A DNA stretch of 64,000 nucleotides. It comes from Neisseria sicca 4320. GTDB taxonomy: Bacteria > Pseudomonadota > Gammaproteobacteria > Burkholderiales > Neisseriaceae. Positions 16,402 through 23,754 of this stretch are shown one piece after another (position 1 is the stretch's first letter; each line of letters begins with the position of its first letter). Location of the stretch: positions 34,755-98,754 of the forward strand of contig NZ_AEPF01000113.1 in the NCBI RefSeq assembly GCF_000193735.1, in the 5' to 3' direction. The notes under the pieces were generated by a model that ran no database searches, was not told the origin of the DNA, and worked only from the letters and a program-made list of their open reading frames with translations. Made by a program: the position numbers and the translations under genes.

Positions 16402-16632
16402 ATGAATCAACAAAAAACCTACCTGCTGCTGACCGCCCTGTTCACCCTTATTTTCATCGCACTCATCATGCTCGGCGGCTACCTGCTTTCCATCCAAAGC
16501 AAACAGTTCGCCGTCGCCGCCTTCCTGTTCGCCTTCGGCGCCGTCTTCGCCCAAATCGGCAGCCTCGCCCTCTACATCCGCCACAAAGCCCGCGCACAAA
16601 TCATGCGTGAGCAACAAACCGAATCCCATTAA
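16402..16632 (+). CDS. Small two-helix membrane protein, copy 1
   Basis: Product of 76 residues with two predicted transmembrane helices (about 7-30 and 37-60) and a basic C-terminal tail (IRHKARAQIMREQQ). I do not recognise the family. From codon 30 onward it is almost identical in DNA to the gene at 17899-18129, while the first 25 codons have diverged. The pair bracket the segment with foreign-dialect DUS. Start is the ATG after CCAATC. Confidence 0.7.
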   Translation: MNQQKTYLLLTALFTLIFIALIMLGGYLLSIQSKQFAVAAFLFAFGAVFAQIGSLALYIRHKARAQIMREQQTESH

Positions 16633-16707
16633 GGCTGGGTATTGTTCGTTATCCGTTTGCCGGTTCTACAGGCTTTACATAGGTAAAGTTTTGTTTGCCG
16701 CATTGCT

Positions 16708-16716
16708 CCCCCCCCC
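16708..16716 (+). repeat. Poly-C tract (C9) next to a promoter-like sequence
   Basis: Nine cytosines directly precede TTGCAA (16717-16722), which is followed after 17 bp by TACAAC (16740-16745). Such tracts slip in neisserial promoters and change expression. The downstream gene starts at 16786. Confidence 0.75.
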
Positions 16717-16745
16717 TTGCAATTTACACTGACACCGCATACAAC
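16717..16745 (+). promoter_or_regulatory. Candidate promoter for the glycine-zipper gene
   Basis: TTGCAA, a 17-bp spacer, then TACAAC, 40 bp before the ATG at 16786, which has AGGAG at a good distance. Adjacent to the C9 tract. Confidence 0.5.
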
Positions 16746-16785
16746 TAGTATGTTCTTAAATCTTTCAATCTACAGGAGTGGACTT

Positions 16786-17415
16786 ATGAAACAAAACATC
16801 ATCGTTGCCTTATTCAACATCTCCAGCGAAGCTTATCAAGCCTTTTCTGAATTGAAAGCTTACTCGCAGACAACAGATGCTTTGGTGGCACAAGCCGTTT
16901 TGGTTAAAAAGGAAAATGACCTGATTATCCCAGCAGAAAGCACCGACTTTACCGCCAATACGGTCGAAGGCACATGGACGGGCAGCCTCATTGGTTCACT
17001 GGTCGGCATTCTCGGCGGTCCTATCGGTGTTCTGTTGGGTGGAGCTACTGGCGCACTCATCGGCAGTGATGCAGGTACTGCCCAAACATTGGAAGAGGGG
17101 GCGTTGCTGGAAAATACAGCCAAAAAACTGGATAACGGCAGTACTGCAATCATTATTTTGGCGCAAGAATCCGACGAGGCTGTATTGGATGCTTTCTTCC
17201 ACCGTTTCAAAACCGTTATTCTCCGGCAAGATGCAGTCGTTGCCCAACAGGACGTATTGGCAGCAATAGAAGCGCAGGAAGAAGTGGCACGTCAGGCACA
17301 CGAAGCTTGGAAAAAACAGCGCAAAGCCGAACGCAAAGAACGCAAAGAGATAGTGGAAGCCTTCAAGGCCGACATCAAACAAAAATTCGACGAATTGGCA
17401 GCCAAGTTGAAATAA
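16786..17415 (+). CDS. DUF1269-like glycine-zipper membrane protein
   Basis: Product of 209 residues beginning MKQNIIVALFNISSEAYQAF, after a strong AGGAG site. The middle (about 68-100) is a glycine-rich hydrophobic hairpin (GSLIGSLVGILGGPIGVLLGG, then ATGALIGSDAGT) typical of glycine-zipper segments; the tail (160-209) is a highly charged likely coiled coil (KKQRKAERKERKE). The overall plan resembles DUF1269 proteins. Role unknown, possibly envelope stress. It sits in the island with Eikenella-dialect DUS and ends in a hairpin built from that dialect, so it was probably acquired with its own terminator. Confidence 0.7.
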   Translation: MKQNIIVALFNISSEAYQAFSELKAYSQTTDALVAQAVLVKKENDLIIPAESTDFTANTVEGTWTGSLIGSLVGILGGPIGVLLGGATGALIGSDAGTAQTLEEGALLENTAKKLDNGSTAIIILAQESDEAVLDAFFHRFKTVILRQDAVVAQQDVLAAIEAQEEVARQAHEAWKKQRKAERKERKEIVEAFKADIKQKFDELAAKLK

Positions 17416-17483
17416 CACTGCCACCAACCCAAGGTATGTAACCGCTCAAATTTTCCGTTTCGGATGCATGCCAAACCGGTTTG

Positions 17484-17516
17484 AGGCTACCTGAAAATCT
17501 ATTTTTCAGGTAGCCT
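17484..17516 (+). terminator. Hairpin made of two Eikenella-dialect DUS
   Basis: AGGCTACCTGAA at 17484-17495 and its reverse complement at 17505-17516 form a stem. This dialect differs from the AGGTCGTCTGAA used elsewhere in the window. Confidence 0.85.
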
Positions 17517-17545
17517 CTCCCTTTTTCATGCCCCGCCAAACCATC

Positions 17546-17832
17546 ATGCTCACCCCGCAAAGCTGCGACCTATTCCAACGCCCATTTTTCCAGTTCGCCC
17601 AAATCCGCCAATACCAGCCCGAAACCGAAGCGCAAACCAAGCAAGGCCGACTACAAAGCCGCGTGGCAAGTGTGGCGCACGTTGGTTTTACAGGTAGCCT
17701 CACAACTGGGCGCGGGCTTTGCCCCGCCGCATATCGAACGCTGGTGCAACGGCTGGCAGCGCGACCTGGCTAGTCGAAACCCTGCACCGCCTGCTGCCAG
17801 TGTACGAAGCCTGCCACAATGTGCGGCTGTGA
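17546..17832 (+). pseudogene. Decayed HI_0552-like gene
   Basis: Opens as MLTPQSCDLFQRPFFQFAQ, then shifts frame near 17640; the next frame reads KADYKAAWQVWRTLV and GFAPPHIERWCNGWQ, then a third switch gives WLVETLHRLLPVYEACHN and a stop at 17832. All three pieces match, in order, the intact 206-residue gene at 27867-28487, with roughly 100 codons missing between the second and third. It contains an Eikenella-like DUS at 17689-17700 (one mismatch) inside the former coding region. It is a remnant of a second, foreign allele. Confidence 0.85.
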
Positions 17833-17862
17833 GCGGAAGCAAGCTTCCCCCATCTGCCGTTA

Positions 17863-17874
17863 AGGCTACCTGAA
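17863..17874 (+). other. Eikenella-dialect DNA uptake sequence
   Basis: AGGCTACCTGAA, exact match, between the decayed gene and the second small membrane-protein gene. Confidence 0.9.
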
Positions 17875-17898
17875 ATCTAAAAGAAACAAACAAAACCA

Positions 17899-18129
17899 AT
17901 GACCAAACGCCGAACCTTCCTCATTCTGACCATCCTCTTCACCCTGCTCTTCATCGCATTGGTAACGTTGGGCGCCTACCTGCTTTCCATCCAAAGCAAA
18001 CAATTCGCCGTCGCCGCCTTCCTATTCGCCTTCGGCGCCGTCTTCGCCCAAATCGGCAGCCTCGCCCTCTACATCCGCCATAAAGCCCGCGCACAAATCA
18101 TGCGCTCGCAACAAACCGAACCCCATTAA
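17899..18129 (+). CDS. Small two-helix membrane protein, copy 2
   Basis: Product of 76 residues, paralogue of 16402-16632: same length, same two hydrophobic helices and an identical run from YLLSIQSKQFAVAAF to the basic tail. The N-terminal 25 residues differ (MTKRRTFLILTILF). It is followed 9 bp later by rdgB with AAGGA between, so the two are likely one transcript. Family not recognised. Confidence 0.7.
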   Translation: MTKRRTFLILTILFTLLFIALVTLGAYLLSIQSKQFAVAAFLFAFGAVFAQIGSLALYIRHKARAQIMRSQQTEPH

Positions 18130-18138
18130 GGAAAACCC

Positions 18139-18732
18139 ATGTTCGACAAAATCGTCCTCGCCAGCGGCAACGCAGGCAAACTCAAAGAATTTTCCCGCCT
18201 CTTCGCCGATTTGAACATCGAAGTCCTGCCGCAATCGCAGTTCGACACGCCCGAGTGCCCCGAGCCGTACCGCACCTTCGTCGAAAATGCGCTCGCCAAA
18301 GCCCGCCACGCCGCCAAACACAGCGGCCTGCCCGCGCTCGCCGACGACTCCGGTATCTGCGCCGCCGCATTAAACGGCGCACCCGGTATCCTCTCCGCCC
18401 GCTATGCCGGAGCAAACCCCAAATCCGATGCCGCCAACAACAAACGCCTTTCAGACGACCTCGCCGACAAAGCCGACAAAAGCTGTTATTATGCCTGCGT
18501 CCTTGTCCTCGTCCGCCACGAAAACGACCCGCAGCCCATCATCGCCGAAGGCATCTGGCACGGACAATGGCAGACAGAAGCCGCAGGCACCAACGGCTTC
18601 GGCTACGACCCGCATTTCTACCTGCCCGAACACAACTGCACCGCCGCCGAGCTTGCCCCCGAAATCAAAAACGCCGAAAGCCACAGGGGACAGGCGTTGC
18701 GGGAATTATTGAGAAAAATTGAAGCCCTATAA
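18139..18732 (+). CDS. rdgB: XTP/dITP pyrophosphatase (RdgB/HAM1)
   Basis: House-cleaning enzyme that hydrolyses dITP, XTP and ITP to monophosphates so they are not built into DNA or RNA. The 197-residue product shows the substrate motif LASGNAGKLKEF at residues 6-17, ALADDSGICAAALNGAPGI near 66 and the C-terminal GTNGFGYDPHFY and SHRGQALREL. A DUS is embedded in frame (RLSDDLADK). Preceded by a small membrane-protein gene; ends in a mixed-dialect DUS hairpin. Confidence 0.96.
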   Translation: MFDKIVLASGNAGKLKEFSRLFADLNIEVLPQSQFDTPECPEPYRTFVENALAKARHAAKHSGLPALADDSGICAAALNGAPGILSARYAGANPKSDAANNKRLSDDLADKADKSCYYACVLVLVRHENDPQPIIAEGIWHGQWQTEAAGTNGFGYDPHFYLPEHNCTAAELAPEIKNAESHRGQALRELLRKIEAL

Positions 18733-18742
18733 ATCAATCGAT

Positions 18743-18771
18743 AGGCCGTCTGAAAAAATTTCAGACGACCT
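18743..18771 (+). terminator. Mixed-dialect DUS hairpin after rdgB
   Basis: Left arm AGGCCGTCTGAA and right arm the complement of AGGTCGTCTGAA; one G-T wobble in the RNA stem. Separates rdgB from hemW. Confidence 0.65.
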
Positions 18772-18789
18772 CAATCCCCAAAACACACC

Positions 18790-19965
18790 ATGACCCAAAT
18801 CACCTTCCCCCAAGCCGGACATCTCACCGCCCTGCCGCCCTTGTCGCTCTACATCCACATCCCGTGGTGCATCAAAAAATGCCCGTATTGCGACTTCAAT
18901 TCCCACAGTCTGAAAAACGGATTGCCCGAAGCCGCCTATATCGACGCGCTGCTGACCGATTTGCAGCTCGAATTGCCCAATATTTGGGGCAGGCCGGTGG
19001 AAACGATATTTTTCGGCGGCGGTACGCCCAGCCTGTTTCAGGCGGAATCGATTGACCGTTTGTTGAGCGGCGTGCGTTCGTTGTTGCGTTTGCAGCCCGA
19101 AGCGGAAATTACTTTGGAAGCCAATCCGGGCACGTTTGAAATCGAGAAGTTTCAAGGATTTAAAGACGCAGGCATCACGCGGCTTTCTATTGGCGTGCAG
19201 AGTTTCAACGACGATATGCTTACACGACTTGGGCGCGTCCACAACGGCAAGGAAGCCTTAACCGCCATAGCTACTGCCCTGAAATTATTTGATAAAGTGA
19301 ATATCGACTTGATGTACGCCCTGCCGAACCAGACTGTTCAGACGGCATTGGATGACGTACAAACCGCCATCGCCACGGGCGCGACCCACATCAGCGCGTA
19401 TCATCTGACGATGGAGCCGAACACGCCGTTCGGCCATACACCGCCGAAAGGTTTGCCGCAAGACGAAGCCGCCCTCGACATCGAAGACGCGGTACACGGC
19501 ACGCTGGAAGGCGCGGGTTTTATCCACTACGAAACATCGGCTTTTGCGAAACCCGCCATGCAGTGCCGCCACAATTTGAACTACTGGCAGTTCGGCGATT
19601 ATTTGGGCATAGGCGCGGGCGCGCACGGCAAAATTTCCTACCCCGACCGCATCGAGCGCACCGTCCGCCGCCGCCATCCCAACGACTACCTTGCCTTAAT
19701 GCAAAGCCAACCGAGCGAAGCCGTCGAACGCAAAACCGTTGCCGCCGAAGATTTGCCGTTCGAGTTCATGATGAACGCCCTGCGCCTGACCGACGGCGTA
19801 CCTGCCGCGATGTTGCAGGAACGCACAGGCATACCCGCCGCCAAAATCATGGCGCAAATCGAAACGGCTAGGCAAAAAGGCTTGCTGGAAACCGACCCGA
19901 CCGTATTCCGCCCGACTGAGCAGGGACGGTTGTTTTTAAACGATTTATTGCAATGCTTTTTGTAG
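18790..19965 (+). CDS. hemW: Radical SAM protein HemW (HemN-like)
   Basis: Product of 391 residues related to oxygen-independent coproporphyrinogen oxidase; HemW members act as haem chaperones. The iron-sulfur motif is in HIPWCIKKCPYCDFN (Cys-x3-Cys-x2-Cys) near residue 30, followed by FFGGGTPSLF and GVQSFNDDML. The extra N-terminal cysteine and catalytic residues of true HemN are not apparent, so I prefer HemW. It follows rdgB, a neighbour order common in proteobacteria. Confidence 0.93.
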   Translation: MTQITFPQAGHLTALPPLSLYIHIPWCIKKCPYCDFNSHSLKNGLPEAAYIDALLTDLQLELPNIWGRPVETIFFGGGTPSLFQAESIDRLLSGVRSLLRLQPEAEITLEANPGTFEIEKFQGFKDAGITRLSIGVQSFNDDMLTRLGRVHNGKEALTAIATALKLFDKVNIDLMYALPNQTVQTALDDVQTAIATGATHISAYHLTMEPNTPFGHTPPKGLPQDEAALDIEDAVHGTLEGAGFIHYETSAFAKPAMQCRHNLNYWQFGDYLGIGAGAHGKISYPDRIERTVRRRHPNDYLALMQSQPSEAVERKTVAAEDLPFEFMMNALRLTDGVPAAMLQERTGIPAAKIMAQIETARQKGLLETDPTVFRPTEQGRLFLNDLLQCFL

Positions 19966-20049
19966 GATTAGATTTTTTCAGACACCTTGTTACGCCAAAC
20001 CGTAACATCCGCAGGCTATTGCCCTAAGTCATAGCGGACATTTTTCATG

Positions 20050-20078
20050 TTGTTTGTTTTATCATAATAAAATACAAT
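20050..20078 (+). promoter_or_regulatory. Likely sigma-70 promoter of the NspA-like gene
   Basis: TTGTTT, a 17-bp spacer, then TACAAT, about 70 bp before the ATG at 20150. Confidence 0.6.
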
Positions 20079-20149
20079 CTGATTAGCCGCCTATCATGAT
20101 TAACTCTCGGCGGCACTACCCCTTACCAATTCCAATCAAGGACACAAAC

Positions 20150-20728
20150 ATGAAAAAAGTATTGACTGCACTGGTTGCGCTCTCTGTCTCTACTGTTGCG
20201 CTGGCAGATGACAGCCGTGGTTTCTACGTTCAAGGCGATGTAGGCCATTCAACCGTAAAAGCCAAAACAGGCGAAGACAGTGGTAAAGTAAAAGGCTTCA
20301 GCCCACGCCTGTCCGCAGGCTACGACTTCGGCGACTTCCGCGTAGCCGCCGACTACACCCACTATAAGAATTTTAAATTGCATGAAGAAAATTCTTTGTC
20401 ATCTTCAGACTATAAAGTGAAATTCCAAAGCGTAGGCGTATCAGCAATTTATGATTTTGACTTAAATTCTCCTGTTAAGCCTTATGTTGGTGCGCGTGTT
20501 GGCGTTAACCGTGTTTCTTTTGATAATCATTTCAAAACTGCCACGTACAGCGAAACTGAAACTTACCGCAAAACCAAAACCGGTGTAGGCGCACTGGCAG
20601 GTGTAGGCTATGACATTACCGAAAACGTCGCTTTGGATGCCGGCTACCGCTACAACTACTGGGGCAAATTCGAAGGCGTAAAAGTACACTCTCACGAACT
20701 CTCCGCCGGTGTGCGCGTGAAATTCTAA
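20150..20728 (+). CDS. nspA: NspA-like opacity-family outer membrane protein
   Basis: An eight-stranded beta-barrel of 192 residues with a signal peptide (MKKVLTALVALSVSTVALA). Conserved stretches match what I recall of neisserial surface protein A: GFYVQGD, KGFSPRLSAGYDFGDFR, SAIYDFDLNSPVKPY, DAGYRYNYWGK and the C-terminal ELSAGVRVKF ending in Phe, the barrel-assembly signal. Extra residues in two surface loops (around 70-85 and 125-145) make it longer than the meningococcal protein (174 residues). It is monocistronic with a clear promoter and terminator. It may be a paralogue rather than the strict orthologue. Confidence 0.82.
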   Translation: MKKVLTALVALSVSTVALADDSRGFYVQGDVGHSTVKAKTGEDSGKVKGFSPRLSAGYDFGDFRVAADYTHYKNFKLHEENSLSSSDYKVKFQSVGVSAIYDFDLNSPVKPYVGARVGVNRVSFDNHFKTATYSETETYRKTKTGVGALAGVGYDITENVALDAGYRYNYWGKFEGVKVHSHELSAGVRVKF

Positions 20729-20747
20729 TTCCCGCATCCCTCATAAT

Positions 20748-20784
20748 AAAACCGCCCGAAGCGTCCAAACTTCGGGCGGTTTTC
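20748..20784 (+). terminator. Intrinsic terminator of the NspA-like gene
   Basis: ACCGCCCGAA pairs with TTCGGGCGGT across a 10-base loop, followed by TTTTC. Confidence 0.9.
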
Positions 20785-20809
20785 GCAAATGAGTGAAGTA
20801 CATGCGATA

Positions 20810-20916
20810 TATAGTGGATTAAATTTAAATTAGGACAAGGCGACGAAGCCGCAGACAGTACAGATAGTACGGCAAGGCGAGACAACGCCGTACTGGTTTA
20901 AAGTTAATCCACTATA
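20810..20916. repeat. Correia element, short form
   Basis: 107 bp, bounded by TATAGTGGATTAA and TTAATCCACTATA, in the gap between the NspA-like gene and ridA. The rest of this 330-bp gap holds only the terminator and two DUS. Confidence 0.95.
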
Positions 20917-21060
20917 ATTCTATTCCCATTCAAATTTATTTAACCAAAGGTCGTCTGAAACTATCTATACCCTACACAATCCCTCGGTTTTATACGATAA
21001 TCACCACCGTTTTCATCAAAGTTTCCATCTTTCAGACGACCCCGACAACAGGAGAAAATC

Positions 21061-21450
21061 ATGTCCAAAACCATCATTCACACTGACAAAGCCCCCGCCG
21101 CCATCGGTGCATACAGCCAAGCCGTCCGCGCGGGCGACACTGTTTACATGAGCGGTCAAATCCCTCTAGATCCCGTCACCATGACCGTTGCCGGCAACGG
21201 CGACTTCCGCGCCGAAGCACGCCAGGTCTTTCAGAACCTGCAAGCCGTTGCCGAAGCCGCAGGCGGCACACTGGCCGACATCGTCAAACTCAACGCCTAC
21301 CTGACCGACCTTGCCAACTTTGCCGTCTTCAACGAAGTCATGGCAGAGTTCATCCAAGAACCCTTCCCCGCCCGCGCCGCCGTCGGTGTCGCCTCCCTGC
21401 CCAAAGGTGTACAGGTCGAAGCCGAAGCCGTGCTGGTACTGAACGCATAA
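21061..21450 (+). CDS. ridA: RidA family enamine/imine deaminase
   Basis: Hydrolyses reactive 2-aminoacrylate and related imines formed by PLP enzymes. The 129-residue product carries the YjgF/RidA signature: TDKAPAAIGAYSQAV at the start, GQIPLDP, the active-site arginine in FPARAAVGVASLPKG and VEAEAVLVL at the end. Preceded by AGGAG. Followed by a paired DUS and apaH on the same strand. Confidence 0.95.
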   Translation: MSKTIIHTDKAPAAIGAYSQAVRAGDTVYMSGQIPLDPVTMTVAGNGDFRAEARQVFQNLQAVAEAAGGTLADIVKLNAYLTDLANFAVFNEVMAEFIQEPFPARAAVGVASLPKGVQVEAEAVLVLNA

Positions 21451-21465
21451 GACACGCAACCCGTT

Positions 21466-21501
21466 TTCAGACGACCTCCCTCAAGCCAAAGGTCGTCTGA
21501 A
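21466..21501 (+). terminator. Paired DUS hairpin between ridA and apaH
   Basis: TTCAGACGACCT then AGGTCGTCTGAA, opposite order to most pairs here, with a 12-base loop; no T-run, so termination is less certain. Confidence 0.5.
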
Positions 21502-21530
21502 ACACCACACACAATCGGACAATAACAACA

Positions 21531-22361
21531 ATGGCACACTACGCAATCGGCGATATTCAAGGCTGCTTCGACGAATTCACCCTTCTGCTCGACAAAATCA
21601 ACTTCAACCACGGCACAGACACCCTCTGGCTCGTCGGCGACATCGTCAACCGCGGCCCCAAATCCCTCGAAGTCCTCCAATTCTGCATGGAACACGAAAG
21701 CAGCGTGCGCATGGTTCTCGGTAACCACGACCTGCACCTGCTCGCCGTCGGCTACGGTGAAGGCACGGTCAAACGCAGCGACACCATCACACCCATCCTC
21801 ACACACCCCGCCAGCAAAAAAATGCTCGACTGGCTGCGTTTCCAACCCCTGCTGATCAAAGGCGTCCGCCACGTTATGGTTCACGCCGGCATCCTACCGC
21901 AGTGGACCATCGCCCGCGCCGAATTGCTCGCCAGCGAAACCGAAGCCGAACTGCGCGGCAAAAAATACAAAAAGTTTTTCTCCAAAATGTACGGCAACAA
22001 ACCCGCCGAATGGAGCGAAGACCTGACCGGCTACGACCGCCTGCGCATGATTGTCAACGTCTTCACCCGAATGCGCGCGCTGACGCTGAAAAACGAACTC
22101 GACTACGACTACAAATCCACCCTCAAAAAAATGCCCTCGAACCTGCGCCCTTGGTTTAAAGCCCCAAACAGGCAAAACCTCAGCCACACCATCGTCTTCG
22201 GCCACTGGTCTTCGCTGGGCTTTATGAACACCGACAACATCCTCTCCCTCGACACCGGCGCACTTTGGGGCGGCGAACTGACCGCCATCAACCTCGCCGA
22301 CCACAGCATCACTCAAGTCTCCTCCCTCGGCGGCTTGGACTGGAAAACGGCTTTGAAATAA
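21531..22361 (+). CDS. apaH: Symmetrical bis(5'-nucleosyl)-tetraphosphatase
   Basis: Cleaves Ap4A into two ADP. The 276-residue metallophosphatase shows GDIQGCFDEF at residues 7-16, LVGDIVNRGPKSLEVL near 37, MVLGNHDLHLLAVG near 64 and the later HAGILPQW, and FGHWSSLG. Length is normal. It converges with tal across a DUS hairpin. Confidence 0.96.
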   Translation: MAHYAIGDIQGCFDEFTLLLDKINFNHGTDTLWLVGDIVNRGPKSLEVLQFCMEHESSVRMVLGNHDLHLLAVGYGEGTVKRSDTITPILTHPASKKMLDWLRFQPLLIKGVRHVMVHAGILPQWTIARAELLASETEAELRGKKYKKFFSKMYGNKPAEWSEDLTGYDRLRMIVNVFTRMRALTLKNELDYDYKSTLKKMPSNLRPWFKAPNRQNLSHTIVFGHWSSLGFMNTDNILSLDTGALWGGELTAINLADHSITQVSSLGGLDWKTALK

Positions 22362-22377
22362 GCCATAAAAATGAAAA

Positions 22378-22418
22378 AGGTCGTCTGAAAAACCGAGATT
22401 CAGGTTTTCAGACGACCT
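22378..22418. terminator. Paired DUS hairpin between apaH and tal
   Basis: Inverted AGGTCGTCTGAA arms with A-run before and T-run after; serves converging transcripts. Confidence 0.85.
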
Positions 22419-22459
22419 TTTATATCTGCAAACCGCAAGCCTTACCCGCGGTTTGACAA

Positions 22460-23515
22460 TCAAGCCAGCGGGGCGAGCAGTTTGTCGAAGGCTTCTTCAA
22501 ACTGTTTCAAACCGTCTTCCTGCAAGCGGTTGGCGAGGGTTTCTACGTCTATGCCGAGCGCAGCGGTTTCGGCAAGCTGCGCTTGCGCTTCGTCGATTCC
22601 TTCGGTCAGCGTGGCTTTGGCGGTGCCGTGGTCGATGAAGGCTTTGAGGGTGGCGTCGGGGACGGTGTTGACGGTGTGCGCGCCGATCAGGCTGTCAACG
22701 TAGAGCGTGTCGGGATAGGCGGGGTTTTTGACGCCTGTGGATGCCCATAAGAGCTGCACGCGGTTTGCGCCTTTGGCTTCCAGCGCGGCAAATTCGGGGC
22801 TGCCGAAGTATTGCGCCCAGTCTTGGTAGGCGGCTTTGGCAAGGGCGATGGCAATTTTGCCTTTGAGGTGGTCGGGCAGCGTTGCGTCCAGCGCGCCGTC
22901 CACGCGGGAGATGAAGAAGCTGGCGACGGCTTGGATATGGGCAACGCTTTGTCCGGCTGCCAAACGTTTGGCGATGCCGCGCGCGTAGGCTGCGTAGGCT
23001 TTGAGGGTTTGGGCGCGTGAGAACAGCAGGGTCAGGTTCACGCTGATGCCGTCAGCGATGAGGGTTTCGAGTGCTTCGATACCTGCATCGGTGGCGGGAA
23101 CTTTAATCATGGCGTTTTTACGCGCGATGGCGGCATGGAGGCGGCGTGCTTCTTCTACCGTGCCTCGCGCGTCTTTGGCAAGCTCGGGGGAAACTTCGAG
23201 GCTGACGAAACCGGTTTTGCCGCCGGTGGATTCGTGTTCGGCAAGGCAAACGTCGCAGGCTGCCTGTACGTCGGCTATCGCCATGGTTTCGTAGCGTTGT
23301 TTGGGGCTGAGGTCTTGCTGCTTGAGGGCGGCGACTTCATCGGCGTAAAGCGCGTCGCCGGCAAAGGCTTTTTGAAAGATGGCGGGATTGGAAGTTACGC
23401 CGCACACGCCTTGTTTCAACATTTGCGCCAATTCGCCGCTTTGCACGAGCGAGCGGGAAAGGTTGTCCAGCCAGATTTGTTGTCCTAATGCTTTAACGTC
23501 CGATAAAATAGTCAT
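22460..23515 (-). CDS. tal: Transaldolase
   Basis: Transfers a dihydroxyacetone unit in the non-oxidative pentose phosphate pathway. The 351-residue product starts MTILSDVKALGQQIWLDNLSR; GVTSNPAIFQKAF lies near residue 40, the Schiff-base lysine is in NAMIKVPATDAG near residue 135, and NLTLLFSRAQ follows. I use the ATG at 23515; a longer frame to 23578 is not supported by homology. Divergent from kdsD with a CREE between them. Confidence 0.95.
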   Translation of the reverse strand: MTILSDVKALGQQIWLDNLSRSLVQSGELAQMLKQGVCGVTSNPAIFQKAFAGDALYADEVAALKQQDLSPKQRYETMAIADVQAACDVCLAEHESTGGKTGFVSLEVSPELAKDARGTVEEARRLHAAIARKNAMIKVPATDAGIEALETLIADGISVNLTLLFSRAQTLKAYAAYARGIAKRLAAGQSVAHIQAVASFFISRVDGALDATLPDHLKGKIAIALAKAAYQDWAQYFGSPEFAALEAKGANRVQLLWASTGVKNPAYPDTLYVDSLIGAHTVNTVPDATLKAFIDHGTAKATLTEGIDEAQAQLAETAALGIDVETLANRLQEDGLKQFEEAFDKLLAPLA

Positions 23516-23622
23516 CTCTGATTCCTTTAAATATAGGTTATTTGCAAAGCAGACGGTAATGCTACCCTTATTCGGCAAATTTGGATAGTTTATTAGGGCA
23601 TTTCATCATGTCCAAAACGATA

Positions 23623-23728
23623 TATAGTGGATTAACAAAAATCAGGACAAGGCGACGAAGCCGCAGACAGTACAGATAGTACGGCAAGGCGAGGCAACGC
23701 CGTACTGGTTTAAAGTTAATCCACTATA
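23623..23728. repeat. Correia element, short form
   Basis: 106 bp with intact TATAGTGG/CCACTATA ends, between tal and kdsD; its right end lies 26 bp before the kdsD start and may contribute promoter sequence. Confidence 0.95.
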
Positions 23729-23754
23729 AGACGAACACAAAAAGGCATTCATTT

